A stretch of 64,000 nucleotides of DNA from SG8-41 sp963802355 (GCA_963802355.1 CAWDIV010000015.1:992001-1056000); one strand, 5' to 3'; counted from the first letter of the stretch, positions 37,747-46,180 are shown. Made by a program: numbers and translations. Notes: generated from the letters alone by a model not told the origin.

Positions 37747-37755
37747 ATGACATAG

Positions 37756-38024
37756 CCTAGCAGTGTGTCGGACTTTCCATCGCTGGTGGTCGAGCGCGAA
37801 TGCCGCGGAGCTCGACGACGTCAAAAGCGGATGGACGTTGCTATGTTTGGCTTACTACGCGAAGCGTTTGCGGGTCTGCGAGCCTGAAACCAACCAGAGA
37901 AATGTCAGTGTCGATGCATTGGAGCCTTCTATCCACGGCCTGTCGGTTCAATCGGCATTAGAAACCCCGGTGGCGGCGGGCGCTACGTATCCGCCAATTC
38001 GAAGTAAGTCCGACAGGCCGCTAC
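37756..38024. mobile_element. IS remnant with CTAG/TGTCGGACTT terminal repeats
   Basis: The left end CCTAGCAGTGTGTCGGACTT (37756-37775) and the inverted right end AAGTCCGACAGGCCGCTAC (38006-38024) enclose 269 bases. Inside, a plus-strand frame reads LDDVKSGWTLLCLAYYAKRL, similar to the last helix region of IS1182-type transposases, so it may be the 3' tail of a collapsed IS. The right end supplies the TAG stop of nadA. Confidence 0.6.
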
Positions 38025-39118
38025 GACACTGCGAGCATTCGGTCGAGCGCGATGCGGGCAAGTTCCGCCTCGTGCGCAGGCACCTTGATCCGATTGACCA
38101 CCTTGCCGGCCACCAGATTTTCCAGCGTCCACGCGAGATGTTGCGGATCGATGCGCGCCATGGTGGAGCACATGCAGACCGTAGGCGCCATGAACTGGAT
38201 CACCTTGCCCTGCGGCTTATACTGCTCGGCGATGCGGTTCACGAGGTTCAATTCCGTGCCCACCAGCCACCGCGTACCCGGTGGGCTCCCGGCGATCGTC
38301 CTGATGATGAAATCGGTCGAGCCGACGTAATCGGAGAGCTTGCACACGTCGAACTTGCACTCCGGGTGCGAGATCACCTGCCCGGTCGGGTTTTGCTCGC
38401 GCCAGCGCAGTATGTGCTGCGGCTGGAACATCTGGTGGACCGAGCAGTGCCCCTTCCAAAGCAGGATTTTTGCCATCTTGATCTCCTGCGCGGTAAGCCC
38501 GCCCAACGCCTCGTCCGGATCCCATACCAGCATCTCCGACAGGGGAATATCCATAAGGTATCCCGTCCAGCGGCCGAGATGCTGATCCGGGAAGAACAGC
38601 ACTTTCTCGCGCCGCGCGAACGACCACTGCAAGATCTCCCGCGCGTTCGAAGACGTGCACACAATGCCGCCGTGCTCGCCGCAGAACGCCTTCAAGTCGG
38701 CGGCGGAATTGATATAGGTCACCGGCGTGATGTGCTCGTCCGGATCGAGCACCCCCGCAATTTCGCGCCATGCACGCTCGACCTTCGTGAGATTCGCCAT
38801 GTCGGCCATCGAGCAGCCGGCGCTCAGATCGGGCAGGATCGCAATCTGATGCGGCTTGGACAGAATATCAGCGACCTCCGCCATGAAGTGCACGCCGCAG
38901 AATACGATGTACTGGGCATCGGTCTGCGCGGCGAGCTTGGACAACTTGAGCGAATCGCCGGTCAGGTCCGCGTGCTTGTAAACGTCGGCCCGCTGGTAGT
39001 GGTGGCCGAGGATCACCGCCTGCCCGGCAAGTTTGGCCTTGGCGGCGACGATGCGCTGCTCGCACGCGTCGTCGGCGAGCGGTTTGAAACGGTCAAAAGT
39101 GATCGTGGCAGCTTCCAT
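38021..39118 (-). CDS. nadA: Quinolinate synthase A
   Basis: A 365-residue NadA. It has AVILGHHYQRADVYKHADLT, DLSAGCSMAD (first Fe-S Cys), NSAADLKAFCGEHGGIVCTS, FFPDQHLGR, SHPECKFDVC (second Cys) and APTVCMCSTMARI (third Cys). It condenses iminoaspartate with dihydroxyacetone phosphate to quinolinate for NAD synthesis. ATG 39118 is chosen because AGGAGG (complement of 39125-39130) stands six bases upstream; a GTG just before is less well placed. Both the Shine-Dalgarno and the stop codon overlap ends of inverted-repeat elements. Neither nadB nor nadC is in the window. Confidence 0.97.
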   Translation of the reverse strand: MEAATITFDRFKPLADDACEQRIVAAKAKLAGQAVILGHHYQRADVYKHADLTGDSLKLSKLAAQTDAQYIVFCGVHFMAEVADILSKPHQIAILPDLSAGCSMADMANLTKVERAWREIAGVLDPDEHITPVTYINSAADLKAFCGEHGGIVCTSSNAREILQWSFARREKVLFFPDQHLGRWTGYLMDIPLSEMLVWDPDEALGGLTAQEIKMAKILLWKGHCSVHQMFQPQHILRWREQNPTGQVISHPECKFDVCKLSDYVGSTDFIIRTIAGSPPGTRWLVGTELNLVNRIAEQYKPQGKVIQFMAPTVCMCSTMARIDPQHLAWTLENLVAGKVVNRIKVPAHEAELARIALDRMLAVS

Positions 39119-39127
39119 CACGGTCCT

Positions 39128-39338
39128 CCTAGGAATTTGCCGGACTGTCGTCCAACAATTTCCTTACATGAAACCAGGAATACGAGCAACGAAGACCGAC
39201 CGAGACAGCGGCACGATTCCGTTTCCGTCTCGCCGGCGCATGAACATAGATCTTATCCTGTTTCATTCTCCAGTCCGCAAGTGCTTTTCATCCTAATAAG
39301 CAGCATGTCGTATGATGAAACCCGGCAGGCTGCTCTAG
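39128..39338. mobile_element. Second inverted-repeat element, upstream of nadA
   Basis: The left end CCTAGGAATTTGCCGGACT (39128-39146) and the inverted right end AAACCCGGCAGGCTGCTCTAG (39318-39338) are diverged copies of the ends at 37756-38024. The 211-base inside has no open frame of note. With the other remnant it brackets nadA. Confidence 0.5.
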
Positions 39339-39391
39339 TATGACAAAAAATCCGCCGGAAGTTCGCAAAGTCCGTAAATTGGACAGGGTAT

Positions 39392-39646
39392 GGAACCTAT
39401 CTCAATGACAGGCGCGTGATGCGTTGTGGCCAGGACGGGATGGATGCGAGGCGCACGGTGCAGGCCATATGTCGATATGGTCAAGCCGGGCAACGACGCA
39501 GACGCCCGTCCTGGCCGCAACCCGAAGGGACGGGGCGCTCTGGGCGCATTTCGTTGTCGGGAACCCTTATTGCTGCGGGCTCTCCTCCTAGAACTGCATC
39601 CCACATCGCCTCCGTCGCACACGTGCCTATCATTGAGATAGGTTCC
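39392..39646. mobile_element. MITE-like element with 23-bp terminal inverted repeats
   Basis: GGAACCTATCTCAATGACAG and on (39392-39414) matches the complement of 39624-39646 with one or two differences. A second, internal inverted repeat pairs 39423-39439 with 39505-39521 (GTTGTGGCCAGGACGGG type, one mismatch). The 255-base body has no transposase. It has inserted in the last codons of nudB. Confidence 0.8.
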
Positions 39647-40088
39647 GCCGGGCCGTCCTCTGCGCGAGCTCTCTTATGGCGTTGGCATTGGTCCAGGAGA
39701 ACACTTTCTCGGCAGCTGCACGCCAGGGCAGCCACTCGAAACGCAAATGCTCCCGGGGCTCGACGGCGACCGGCAGCGGCTCCGGTACGAGCAGTCCGAA
39801 TACATGCTCGGTATTGTGGGTGACCCCCGGAGCATAGCGATGGCGCCAGTGCTGGTAAATCTCGAACTGATTCTGCGTCCCCCAGTCCGTAAGCGGGTAG
39901 CGTCTTGCGTCGATCCCGGTTTCCTCCTTTAGCTCGCGTACTGCTGTCTCGGCGAGTGTCTCGCCCTCCTGCTGGCTGCCCGTGACCGACTGCCAGAATC
40001 CGGGGCGGTCGGCCCGCTCGAGCAGGAGCACCTGGAGTTCCGGCGTGTGCACGACCACGAGGACCGAAACCGGAATTTTGTAAGCCAT
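39630..40088 (-). CDS. nudB: Dihydroneopterin triphosphate diphosphatase
   Basis: A 152-residue Nudix hydrolase. The Nudix box reads GSQQEGETLAETAVRELKEE then TGID, and the flanking PVSVLVVVHTPELQVLLLER, WQSVTGS and HNTEHVFGLLVP fit NudB. It removes pyrophosphate from dihydroneopterin triphosphate in folate synthesis. Its position downstream of aspS is common in betaproteobacteria. The last four residues (NLSQ) and the TGA come from the MITE end. Confidence 0.93.
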   Translation of the reverse strand: MAYKIPVSVLVVVHTPELQVLLLERADRPGFWQSVTGSQQEGETLAETAVRELKEETGIDARRYPLTDWGTQNQFEIYQHWRHRYAPGVTHNTEHVFGLLVPEPLPVAVEPREHLRFEWLPWRAAAEKVFSWTNANAIRELAQRTARRNLSQ

Positions 40089-40154
40089 TTCAGACGCCGA
40101 ATGTCCACGTCCTTAAGATGTTCGCCTGCTTGGCGTGACGCGCCCGCGGCACCT

Positions 40155-40568
40155 TCAGGGTGCGGGAAACCGCGCCAGCGTCGCGCCCTGCGGCTCGGCA
40201 TCGACCAGCACCAGGAACGTGCTGGTCCGCTCCTCCCAGTAGGTTGCGGCATCGCGAAAGATTTCAAGCGCGGTTGCGTAGTCGTCCGGCGCCGCTTCGG
40301 CGAATTGACCGCAGCTACGGCAGTTGACTACCGAGTCCGCGCAGAGATCTTTCAGGCAGTCGGCCAGGGCGTCCCAATTCGTGCCAAACGACTGGGGAAA
40401 ACGCAGGCTCTTTGCGCATGCCGCCAGAAATTCACGCTTGCTCTGGACGCGCGCGAGATTGAGTTCGAACCACGCAACTCCCGCCTGTGCCGTTTTTTCC
40501 CGCAATGCCTGAACGTCCGGTGGGGAAAGAAATACGCCCGAAGGCGGGAATTTAGTCTCGTTGGTCAC
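40155..40568 (-). CDS. Barstar family ribonuclease inhibitor
   Basis: A 137-residue barstar-like protein. The core is VAWFELNLARVQSKREFLAA, then FPQSFGTNWDALADCLKDL, the helix and loop that contact barnase, and ATYWEERTSTFLVLVDAEPQ. It has no signal peptide, so it acts in the cytoplasm. It lies 40 bases downstream of the secreted RNase gene on the same strand, as expected for an enzyme-immunity pair. Confidence 0.92.
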   Translation of the reverse strand: MTNETKFPPSGVFLSPPDVQALREKTAQAGVAWFELNLARVQSKREFLAACAKSLRFPQSFGTNWDALADCLKDLCADSVVNCRSCGQFAEAAPDDYATALEIFRDAATYWEERTSTFLVLVDAEPQGATLARFPAP

Positions 40569-40608
40569 TGGTTGCTTTCGTCACTCCACACCCGACACTC
40601 GTCTGTCG

Positions 40609-40977
40609 TCACTCGCGTATGAGCCGGAAGCTCCGGTAATGATCGTCCGTATAGTAAAGCTCGCCGCCGCGGCCGGCCACGATGCGCCGCGCGCCGCGGC
40701 TCTCCACGCCCGGTGTTCTCACTGTGTACTCGAGATAGTAGCCGCGGCTGCGCTGCGGCAGCAGCCGTTCGAAGTTTCCGAATGCCGTGCCGTCGCGCTC
40801 GTAGGGAAACGGGCCGCCCTGCTTGATGAGCTTGAGGGTCTCCCGCGCCTGGGCCGGCAACTCGGGCACCGCGATCTCGGGCAGCGCCGGAACCGGTTCA
40901 CGGGCGTCCGCACCAACAGCGGCAAACAGTACACACGCAAGAAGCGCCGCCAGCAGGCGGCGCCACCCGTCACTCAT
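40609..40977 (-). CDS. Secreted barnase/RNase Sa-type ribonuclease
   Basis: A 122-residue precursor. The leader is RRLLAALLACVLFAAVGADA. The mature domain is the microbial N1/T1-type RNase: LPAQARETLKLIKQGGPFPY, FGNFERLLP, GYYLEYTVRTPG (catalytic Glu), RGARRIVAG (Arg) and YYTDDHYRSF (catalytic His). All active-site residues are present. It cleaves RNA after guanosine, probably in the periplasm or outside the cell. ATG 40998 is an alternative start. It lies between aspS and the barstar gene. Confidence 0.92.
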   Translation of the reverse strand: MSDGWRRLLAALLACVLFAAVGADAREPVPALPEIAVPELPAQARETLKLIKQGGPFPYERDGTAFGNFERLLPQRSRGYYLEYTVRTPGVESRGARRIVAGRGGELYYTDDHYRSFRLIRE

Positions 40978-41014
40978 CACCCAACCGCGTCCTGACATAT
41001 CATCGCAAGATTGT

Positions 41015-41099
41015 CACGTCGGCCGCGCGGCGCGCCCCGAGGGTCACATCCCCATCCAGATAGGCACCCCTGTTCCGCCTCTCGCCGCGCTCCCATCAC
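41015..41099. repeat. Diverged copy of the 130-bp dispersed repeat
   Basis: GTCGGCCGCGCGGCGCGCCC, then GGGTCACATCCCCAT and CCCTGTTCCGCC align in order with the better copies at 44337-44470 and 54015-54144. It fills the gap between aspS and the RNase gene and contributes the aspS TGA (in GGTGATGG). Confidence 0.7.
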
Positions 41100-42871
41100 C
41101 GCTTCTCTTGCCGCAGGCGTATGTGCAGCTCCCGCAACTGCTTCTCGTCCACCTCGCTCGGCGCGCGCGTGAGCAGGCACTGTGCGCGCTGCGTCTTCGG
41201 AAACGCGATGACGTCACGAATCGAATCCACACCCGCCATCAGCGCGACGATACGATCGAGCCCGAAGGCGATGCCACCGTGCGGCGGCGCGCCGTATTGC
41301 AGCGCTTCCAGCAGAAACCCGAATTTCTCCCGTGCCTGGTCCGGGCCGATACCGAGCGCCTCGAACACTTTCGACTGCACCTCCTGGCGATGTATCCGCA
41401 CCGAGCCGCCGCCGATCTCCGAGCCGTTCAACACCATGTCGTGCGCCTTGGCGCGCGCGGCGGCTGGATTCGATTGCAGCAGATCTTCGTGGCCGTCCGC
41501 GGGCGCAGTGAAGGGGTGGTGCATGGCATTCCAGCGCTTCTCTTCCTCGTCCCACTCGAACATCGGGAAATCGAGCACCCATGCCGGCCGCCAGCCGGAT
41601 TCGGCAAGACCGCGGTCGTGCCCGATCTTCACGCGCAGCGCTCCCAGGGCTTCGTTTACGATCCGCGCCTTGTCGGCGCCGAAGAAAATGAGGTCACCGC
41701 TCTTCGCGCCCGAGCGCTCTATCGTCGCTCCCAGCGACTCCTCGGACAGGTTCTTCACGATGGGGGATTGCAGGCCGGTCTCGTTCAATTGACCTGCGTC
41801 GTTGACCTTGATATAGGCGAGACCCTTGGCGCCGTAGGTTTTCACGAACTCGGTGTAGGCATCGATTTCGCCCCGGCTGATCGCGCCCCCGCCCGGTACC
41901 CGCAACGCCGCCACGCGCCCGCCGGCGGCGTTGGCGGGACCGGCGAAGACCTTGAAAGCGACGCTTTTCATGACATCGGTGAGCTCGGTCAGCTCCAGTG
42001 GCACGCGCAGGTCCGGCTTGTCCGACCCGTAGCGGGCCAGCGCATCGTCGTAGGTGAGCCGCGGAAAGGGATCGGGCAGCGCCACGTCGAGCACTTCCTT
42101 GAACACGTGGCGGATGAGCTCCTCCATGATGCGCGTGATCTCGCGCTGGTCGAGGAACGAAGTTTCGATATCGATCTGGGTGAATTCGGGCTGCCGATCG
42201 GCACGCAAGTCCTCGTCGCGAAAACACTTCACGATCTGGTAGTAGCGGTCGTAGCCCGCCACCATCAGCATCTGCTTGAAGAGCTGGGGCGACTGCGGCA
42301 ATGCATAGAACTGGCCCGCATGCACCCGGGACGGGACGAGGTAGTCGCGCGCGCCTTCCGGCGTGGAGCGCGTGAGCATCGGCGTTTCGATATCGATGAA
42401 GCCCAGCCGGTCGAGGAAGTTCCGCACTGACATCGATGCGCGGTAGCGCAGGCGCATGTTTCTTTGCATGAACGGGCGGCGCAGATCGAGCACGCGATGC
42501 TCCAGCCGCACGTTCTCGTTCAAGTTCTCGTCGTCGATCTGGAACGCGGGCGTGAGCGAGGGATTGAGTATCGTGATGGACTGCGCGAGCAGCTCCACGT
42601 CTCCGCTAGTCAGGTCTGGATTCACCTGTCCTGGGGGACGGGCGCGGACTTTTCCGGTCACCTCGATCACGAATTCGTTGCGCAGCCCGTCCGCCGTCTT
42701 GAAGGTCTCCGGCGTGTCCGGGTCGCACACGACCTGGACGATACCTTCGCGATCCCTGAGATCGATGAAGATTACGCCGCCATGGTCGCGACGGCGGTGC
42801 ACCCACCCGCACAGGGTGAGCGTCTTGCCGAGATGCCCACGGTTGACGAGTCCGCAATATTCGCTGCGCAT
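41096..42871 (-). CDS. aspS: Aspartyl-tRNA synthetase
   Basis: A 591-residue class II synthetase. It has an N-terminal anticodon-binding OB fold (TLTLCGWVHRRRDHGGVIF, IDLRDREGIVQVV), motif 2 (YYQIVKCFRDEDLRADRQPE, FTQIDIETSF), the GAD insertion, and motif 3 (GGIAFGLDRIVALMAG). It charges tRNA-Asp. ATG 42871 starts at MRSEYCG as in relatives. It is preceded by fmdB and DUF502 genes in the order usual for betaproteobacteria. No lesions in 1.8 kb. Confidence 0.98.
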   Translation of the reverse strand: MRSEYCGLVNRGHLGKTLTLCGWVHRRRDHGGVIFIDLRDREGIVQVVCDPDTPETFKTADGLRNEFVIEVTGKVRARPPGQVNPDLTSGDVELLAQSITILNPSLTPAFQIDDENLNENVRLEHRVLDLRRPFMQRNMRLRYRASMSVRNFLDRLGFIDIETPMLTRSTPEGARDYLVPSRVHAGQFYALPQSPQLFKQMLMVAGYDRYYQIVKCFRDEDLRADRQPEFTQIDIETSFLDQREITRIMEELIRHVFKEVLDVALPDPFPRLTYDDALARYGSDKPDLRVPLELTELTDVMKSVAFKVFAGPANAAGGRVAALRVPGGGAISRGEIDAYTEFVKTYGAKGLAYIKVNDAGQLNETGLQSPIVKNLSEESLGATIERSGAKSGDLIFFGADKARIVNEALGALRVKIGHDRGLAESGWRPAWVLDFPMFEWDEEEKRWNAMHHPFTAPADGHEDLLQSNPAAARAKAHDMVLNGSEIGGGSVRIHRQEVQSKVFEALGIGPDQAREKFGFLLEALQYGAPPHGGIAFGLDRIVALMAGVDSIRDVIAFPKTQRAQCLLTRAPSEVDEKQLRELHIRLRQEKR

Positions 42872-42972
42872 GATCGGTCGGAGATGATTGATGGATAACA
42901 GTGGGCGATCGGCGTCAAACAAGAACTTGCGAAGCACCGGCTATCGATCACCGGTCGGGGCCACGCTCGCTC

Positions 42973-43638
42973 CTACTCGTTTGCCGCCTTCGCCTGCGGC
43001 AACGGGGTGGGAGCGACAACGCCCCTGCGGCCCGGATTCGCGGGCACCGCGACGCCCATGGAGATCACGTATTTGAGCGCCTCGTCCACCGACATGTCGA
43101 GCTCGATGACCCGCGAGCGCGGCAACATTACGAAGTACCCGCCGGTCGGGTTGGGTGTCGTAGGCACGTATATGCTGAGATAGTCGCCCTTGAGATGATT
43201 CACCACGTCGCCTCCCGGCTGCCCCGTGAGAAATGCGATCGTCCACGTTCCCTCGCTCGGCCACTGCACCAGCAGCGCCTTGCGAAACGCCTGCCCGCTC
43301 GGGGAGAACACCGTGTCGCTTACCTGCTTGACGCTGTGATAGATCGAGTTGAAGACGGGAATGCGCGCGAGGATCCGCTCGCCGAATCGCACCAGCCTCT
43401 GACCGATGATGTTGGCGGCAAACACGCCCGTCACGAAAACGATGAGCAGTGTCAATAACACGCCCAGTCCTGGTATGTGCATGCCGAGCCAGGATCTGGT
43501 CTGGAACTGTTCCGGCAGCAGCAGAAGCGACTGGTCCATGGCGGTGACCAGCAAGTCGAGCACCCACAAGGTGATCACCAACGGCACCCAGATGAGTAGG
43601 CCGGCAATGAGGTACCGCTTGACGGAGCTTTTCTTCAT
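42973..43638 (-). CDS. DUF502 family membrane protein
   Basis: A 221-residue inner-membrane protein with two hydrophobic segments (YLIAGLLIWVPLVITLWVLD and IPGLGVLLTLLIVFVTGVFA). The family core follows: RIPVFNSIYHSVKQVSDTVF, VQWPSEGTWTIAFLTG, YLSIYVPTTPNPTGGYFVML and RSRVIELDMSVDEALKYVIS. Function unknown. Its ATG overlaps the fmdB stop (ATGA), so it is co-translated with fmdB, and it precedes aspS. Confidence 0.9.
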   Translation of the reverse strand: MKKSSVKRYLIAGLLIWVPLVITLWVLDLLVTAMDQSLLLLPEQFQTRSWLGMHIPGLGVLLTLLIVFVTGVFAANIIGQRLVRFGERILARIPVFNSIYHSVKQVSDTVFSPSGQAFRKALLVQWPSEGTWTIAFLTGQPGGDVVNHLKGDYLSIYVPTTPNPTGGYFVMLPRSRVIELDMSVDEALKYVISMGVAVPANPGRRGVVAPTPLPQAKAANE

Positions 43639-44015
43639 GAGCTCGCCGGGCTGGTATCGGTCTTGGAACCAGCTTTGGAATCGCTCTTGGAATCGCTCTT
43701 GGAAGCTTCCTTGCCGGTGGCCTCTTTTCCTGACACGTCCTTGCCGGAAGATTCCTTGCTCGAGGTGTCCTTGCCCGAAGCCTCCTTGGCGGAACCATCG
43801 TCCGCTTTCGTCTTCGCTGCCGGCTTGGCGCCGCTGTTCTTGAAGTCGGTCGCGTACCAGCCGGTGCCTTTCAAGTGGAAGCCAGCTGCGGTGACGAGCT
43901 TCTTTAAGCTGCGCTTGCCGCATTGCGGGCACTCGGTGGGCGGCACGTCATTCAGGCGTTGCAGGAATTCCTTCTGGAATCCACAAGCGCTGCACCGGTA
44001 TTCGTAGATCGGCAT
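43635..44015 (-). CDS. FmdB family zinc-ribbon protein with a long charged tail
   Basis: A 126-residue protein. Residues 1-62 are the FmdB zinc ribbon (MPIYEYRCSACGFQKEFLQR, ECPQCGKRSLKKLV, FHLKGTGWYATDFK) with two CxxC pairs. The rest is a low-complexity tail of Ser, Lys, Glu and Asp in degenerate repeats (GKDTSSKESSGKDVSGKEAT). Many relatives have a short tail; this one is expanded. Regulatory protein of unknown target, coupled to the DUF502 gene. Confidence 0.9.
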   Translation of the reverse strand: MPIYEYRCSACGFQKEFLQRLNDVPPTECPQCGKRSLKKLVTAAGFHLKGTGWYATDFKNSGAKPAAKTKADDGSAKEASGKDTSSKESSGKDVSGKEATGKEASKSDSKSDSKAGSKTDTSPASS

Positions 44016-44336
44016 GCTGCCTCCAAACCCAAAAAAGCATTATACCTTAGAAGGTTAGACCGCTTCTACGAGACGTGGGGATGAAACGGGGGAATTGCAA
44101 GCTGCGCGTCGCATGCTGCACCCAGCAGGTGGCAGGGCGCGGCGCACGCGGCACAATTTCGAACCCGCGATCCGGCCCGACCATCCGTGACGATCTCCCA
44201 CACGATTCGATTACCTGTCTTCGGGCTGCTCCTACTCGTGCCGGCGTTCGCACCGGAACAAGACCGCGTAGGGAACTGATGGGCCATGAGAATGCCGCGG
44301 CACGTGCGAGATGGCCATCACCCATCACCTATCACG

Positions 44337-44470
44337 CAACGGCGGCCTCTGAAAGTCCGGGCCCAAGACTTCACCTTCATCATGTCGGCCGCCCCGCGCG
44401 TCGTCGGGGGTCACATCCCCATAGAGAGTTATAGGGCCCCTGTTCCGCCCCTCAACGCGCCTCATCACGC
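44337..44470. repeat. 130-bp dispersed repeat, copy 1
   Basis: This 134-base segment (CAACGGCGGCCTCTGAAAGT, ..., TCACATCCCCATAGAGAG, ..., CCTGTTCCGCCCCTCAACGC) is about 95 percent identical to the complement of 54015-54144. The 44016-44484 spacer shows no gene apart from the start of the ackA remnant. Confidence 0.9.
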
Positions 44471-44484
44471 CTTTCCGTCGTCAG

Positions 44485-45391
44485 ATGACCTGTGCGATTC
44501 TCGTCCTCAATTCCGGCTCGTCGAGCATAAGGTTCGCGCTCTATACCGCCGAACGGGAGCCGGCGTGACTGCTGCATGGCATCATCTCAGGCCTGGGTGT
44601 CGATCCCGCTGATGCAGCTCAAGCCCGGCCTGCCGCAGGTCGCATGCTTCGACACCGCGTTTCACCGCGTCCAGCCTCTGCTTGCGCGGCAGTTCGCGCT
44701 CCCCCGCGAAATCACTGCCAGCGGCGTTCAGCGCTACGGATTTCACGGCCTCTCCTACGAATACATCGCCGGAGTGCTGCCGGAGCATCTCGGCCGCCGC
44801 GCCGCCGGGCGCGTCATCGTCGCGCACCTCGGCAACGGCGCGAGCCTGTGCGCCCTTCACGATCGAAAGAGTGTCGCCACCACCATGGGCTTTACCGCCA
44901 TTGACGGTCTGGTCATGGGGACCCGCAGCGGCGCGATCGACCCCGGAGTGTTGTTCTACCTGATGCGGGAAAAGGGCATGACGCCCGACGCGGTGGAAGA
45001 GTTGCTGTACCGGCGATCGGGACTCCTCGGCGTATCGGGCGTGAGCAGCGACATGCGGGCGCTGCTGGAAAGCCGCGATCCGCGCGCACAGGAGGCTGTC
45101 GAGCTTTTTGCATACCGGGCAGCGCGCGAGATCGGCTCGCTAGCCGCCGCCCTCGGCGGACTGGACGCACTGATCTTCACCGCAGGCATCGGCGAGCACG
45201 CGGGACCGGTGCGCGCGATGATCTGCGAACGGTCGCGCTGGCTTGGAATCACGCTCGACCCTGCCGCAAACGAGCGGCATGATTCCGTCATCAGGACGCC
45301 GGACAGCGGCGTAACCGTATGCGTGGTTCCAACAAACGAGGAGCTAGTGATCGCCCGGCATACGCGCAGCGTGCTCACGCACGCTGCTTGA
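44485..45391 (+). pseudogene. ackA: Acetate/propionate kinase remnant
   Basis: ATG 44485 begins TCAILVLNSGSSSIRFALY, the phosphate-loop strand of AckA, but meets a TGA at 44566-44568. A short LLHGIIS piece follows, and then, in another frame, PGLPQVACFDTAFHRVQPLL with ASGVQRYGFHGLSYEYIAG, AHLGNGASLCAL, MGTRSGAIDPGVLFYLMREK and FTAGIGEHAGPVR. About 100 residues between the first strand and the CFDTAF motif are missing, and at least one frameshift is present. The C-terminal two thirds are undamaged, so the loss is probably not old. The usual partner pta is absent. Confidence 0.88.
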
Positions 45392-45504
45392 AGGATGAGG
45401 GATGAGGGACGAGGGACGAGGGATGAAGGATGACCCCCGCACTGCGGGAGCGGCATTCAGGTCATCCCTGCCTTCCGCCTTCCGCCTTTCGCCTTTCCCG
45501 TTCG

Positions 45505-45969
45505 TTAGAACGGGATATCGTCGTCCATCTGATCGAACCCACCCCCGCCCTTCTTGGGCGCGGGTTTGCCGCCGGATGCGGCAGTAGCGGTGGCGGGCTC
45601 GCGCGGCTCACGCGCCATCGGTTCGGAGCCGCTGCCCTCGCGCCGGCCGAGCATCTTCATTTCATTCGCGACGATTTCAGTGGTATAGCGCTCCTGCCCC
45701 TCTTTGTCCTGCCACTTCCGCGTACGGAGCGAGCCTTCGACATAGACCTGGCTGCCTTTCTTCAGGTATTCGCCCGCGATCTCGGCGAGCCGTCCGAAGA
45801 ACGCTACGCGGTGCCACTCGGTACGCTCTTGTTTCTCGCCGCTCTTGTCCTTCCACGTGTCTGTGGTGGCGATGCTGATGTTGGTAACCGCGCCGCCTTC
45901 GGGCATGTACCGCACTTCCGGGTCGCGGCCGAGATTGCCGATCAGGATTACTTTATTGACCGAAGCCAT
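45505..45969 (-). CDS. ssb: Single-stranded DNA-binding protein
   Basis: A 154-residue SSB. It has the OB fold (MASVNKVILIGNLGRDPEVR, NISIATTDTWKDKSGEKQER, TEWHRVAFFGRLAEIAGEYL and KKGSQVYVEGSLRTRKWQDK), a Gly/Ala/Pro linker, and the acidic tip MDDDIPF that binds replication and repair proteins. It works as a tetramer in replication and repair. It lies downstream of an MFS gene and divergent uvrA, an order seen in many betaproteobacteria. Confidence 0.98.
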   Translation of the reverse strand: MASVNKVILIGNLGRDPEVRYMPEGGAVTNISIATTDTWKDKSGEKQERTEWHRVAFFGRLAEIAGEYLKKGSQVYVEGSLRTRKWQDKEGQERYTTEIVANEMKMLGRREGSGSEPMAREPREPATATAASGGKPAPKKGGGGFDQMDDDIPF

Positions 45970-45984
45970 TTTTTAACTCCTATG

Positions 45985-46180
45985 AACTGGTGAGCTGTGG
46001 GCGGTAAGCACTGAGCACCGTCTATCGTGCCATGAATCTCGCACATTCTCTTCGTCAAGAACGGCACTGTCCACCATCACGGTGCCGTGAGCGGTGAGCA
46101 AAGCAGTGAGCGGAAGTTACTAGGAACGGTCTAACCGCTAACTGCTTTCCGCTTACTGCTCACTGCGTACTTCATGTACG
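45985..46180. repeat. Low-complexity GTGAGCGGTGAGC-type spacer upstream of ssb
   Basis: Words such as GTGAGC, CAGTGAGCGG and their complements CCGCTTACTGCTCACTGC form imperfect direct and inverted repeats. The same class of sequence occurs in most spacers of this window (for example 6757-6840, 8093-8165, 15709-15770, 32660-32745, 62128-62152). No gene is seen. Confidence 0.65.

Noticed and set aside
37763..39343. A 526-codon plus-strand frame running through nadA
   Set aside because: Antisense to nadA with all its Fe-S cysteines. Only the first 80 codons, inside the IS remnant, resemble a protein (transposase tail).
44485..44568. TGA in the ackA remnant as a selenocysteine or recoded stop
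   Set aside because: The gene also lacks about 100 codons and changes frame right after, so it is a pseudogene and not a recoded gene.
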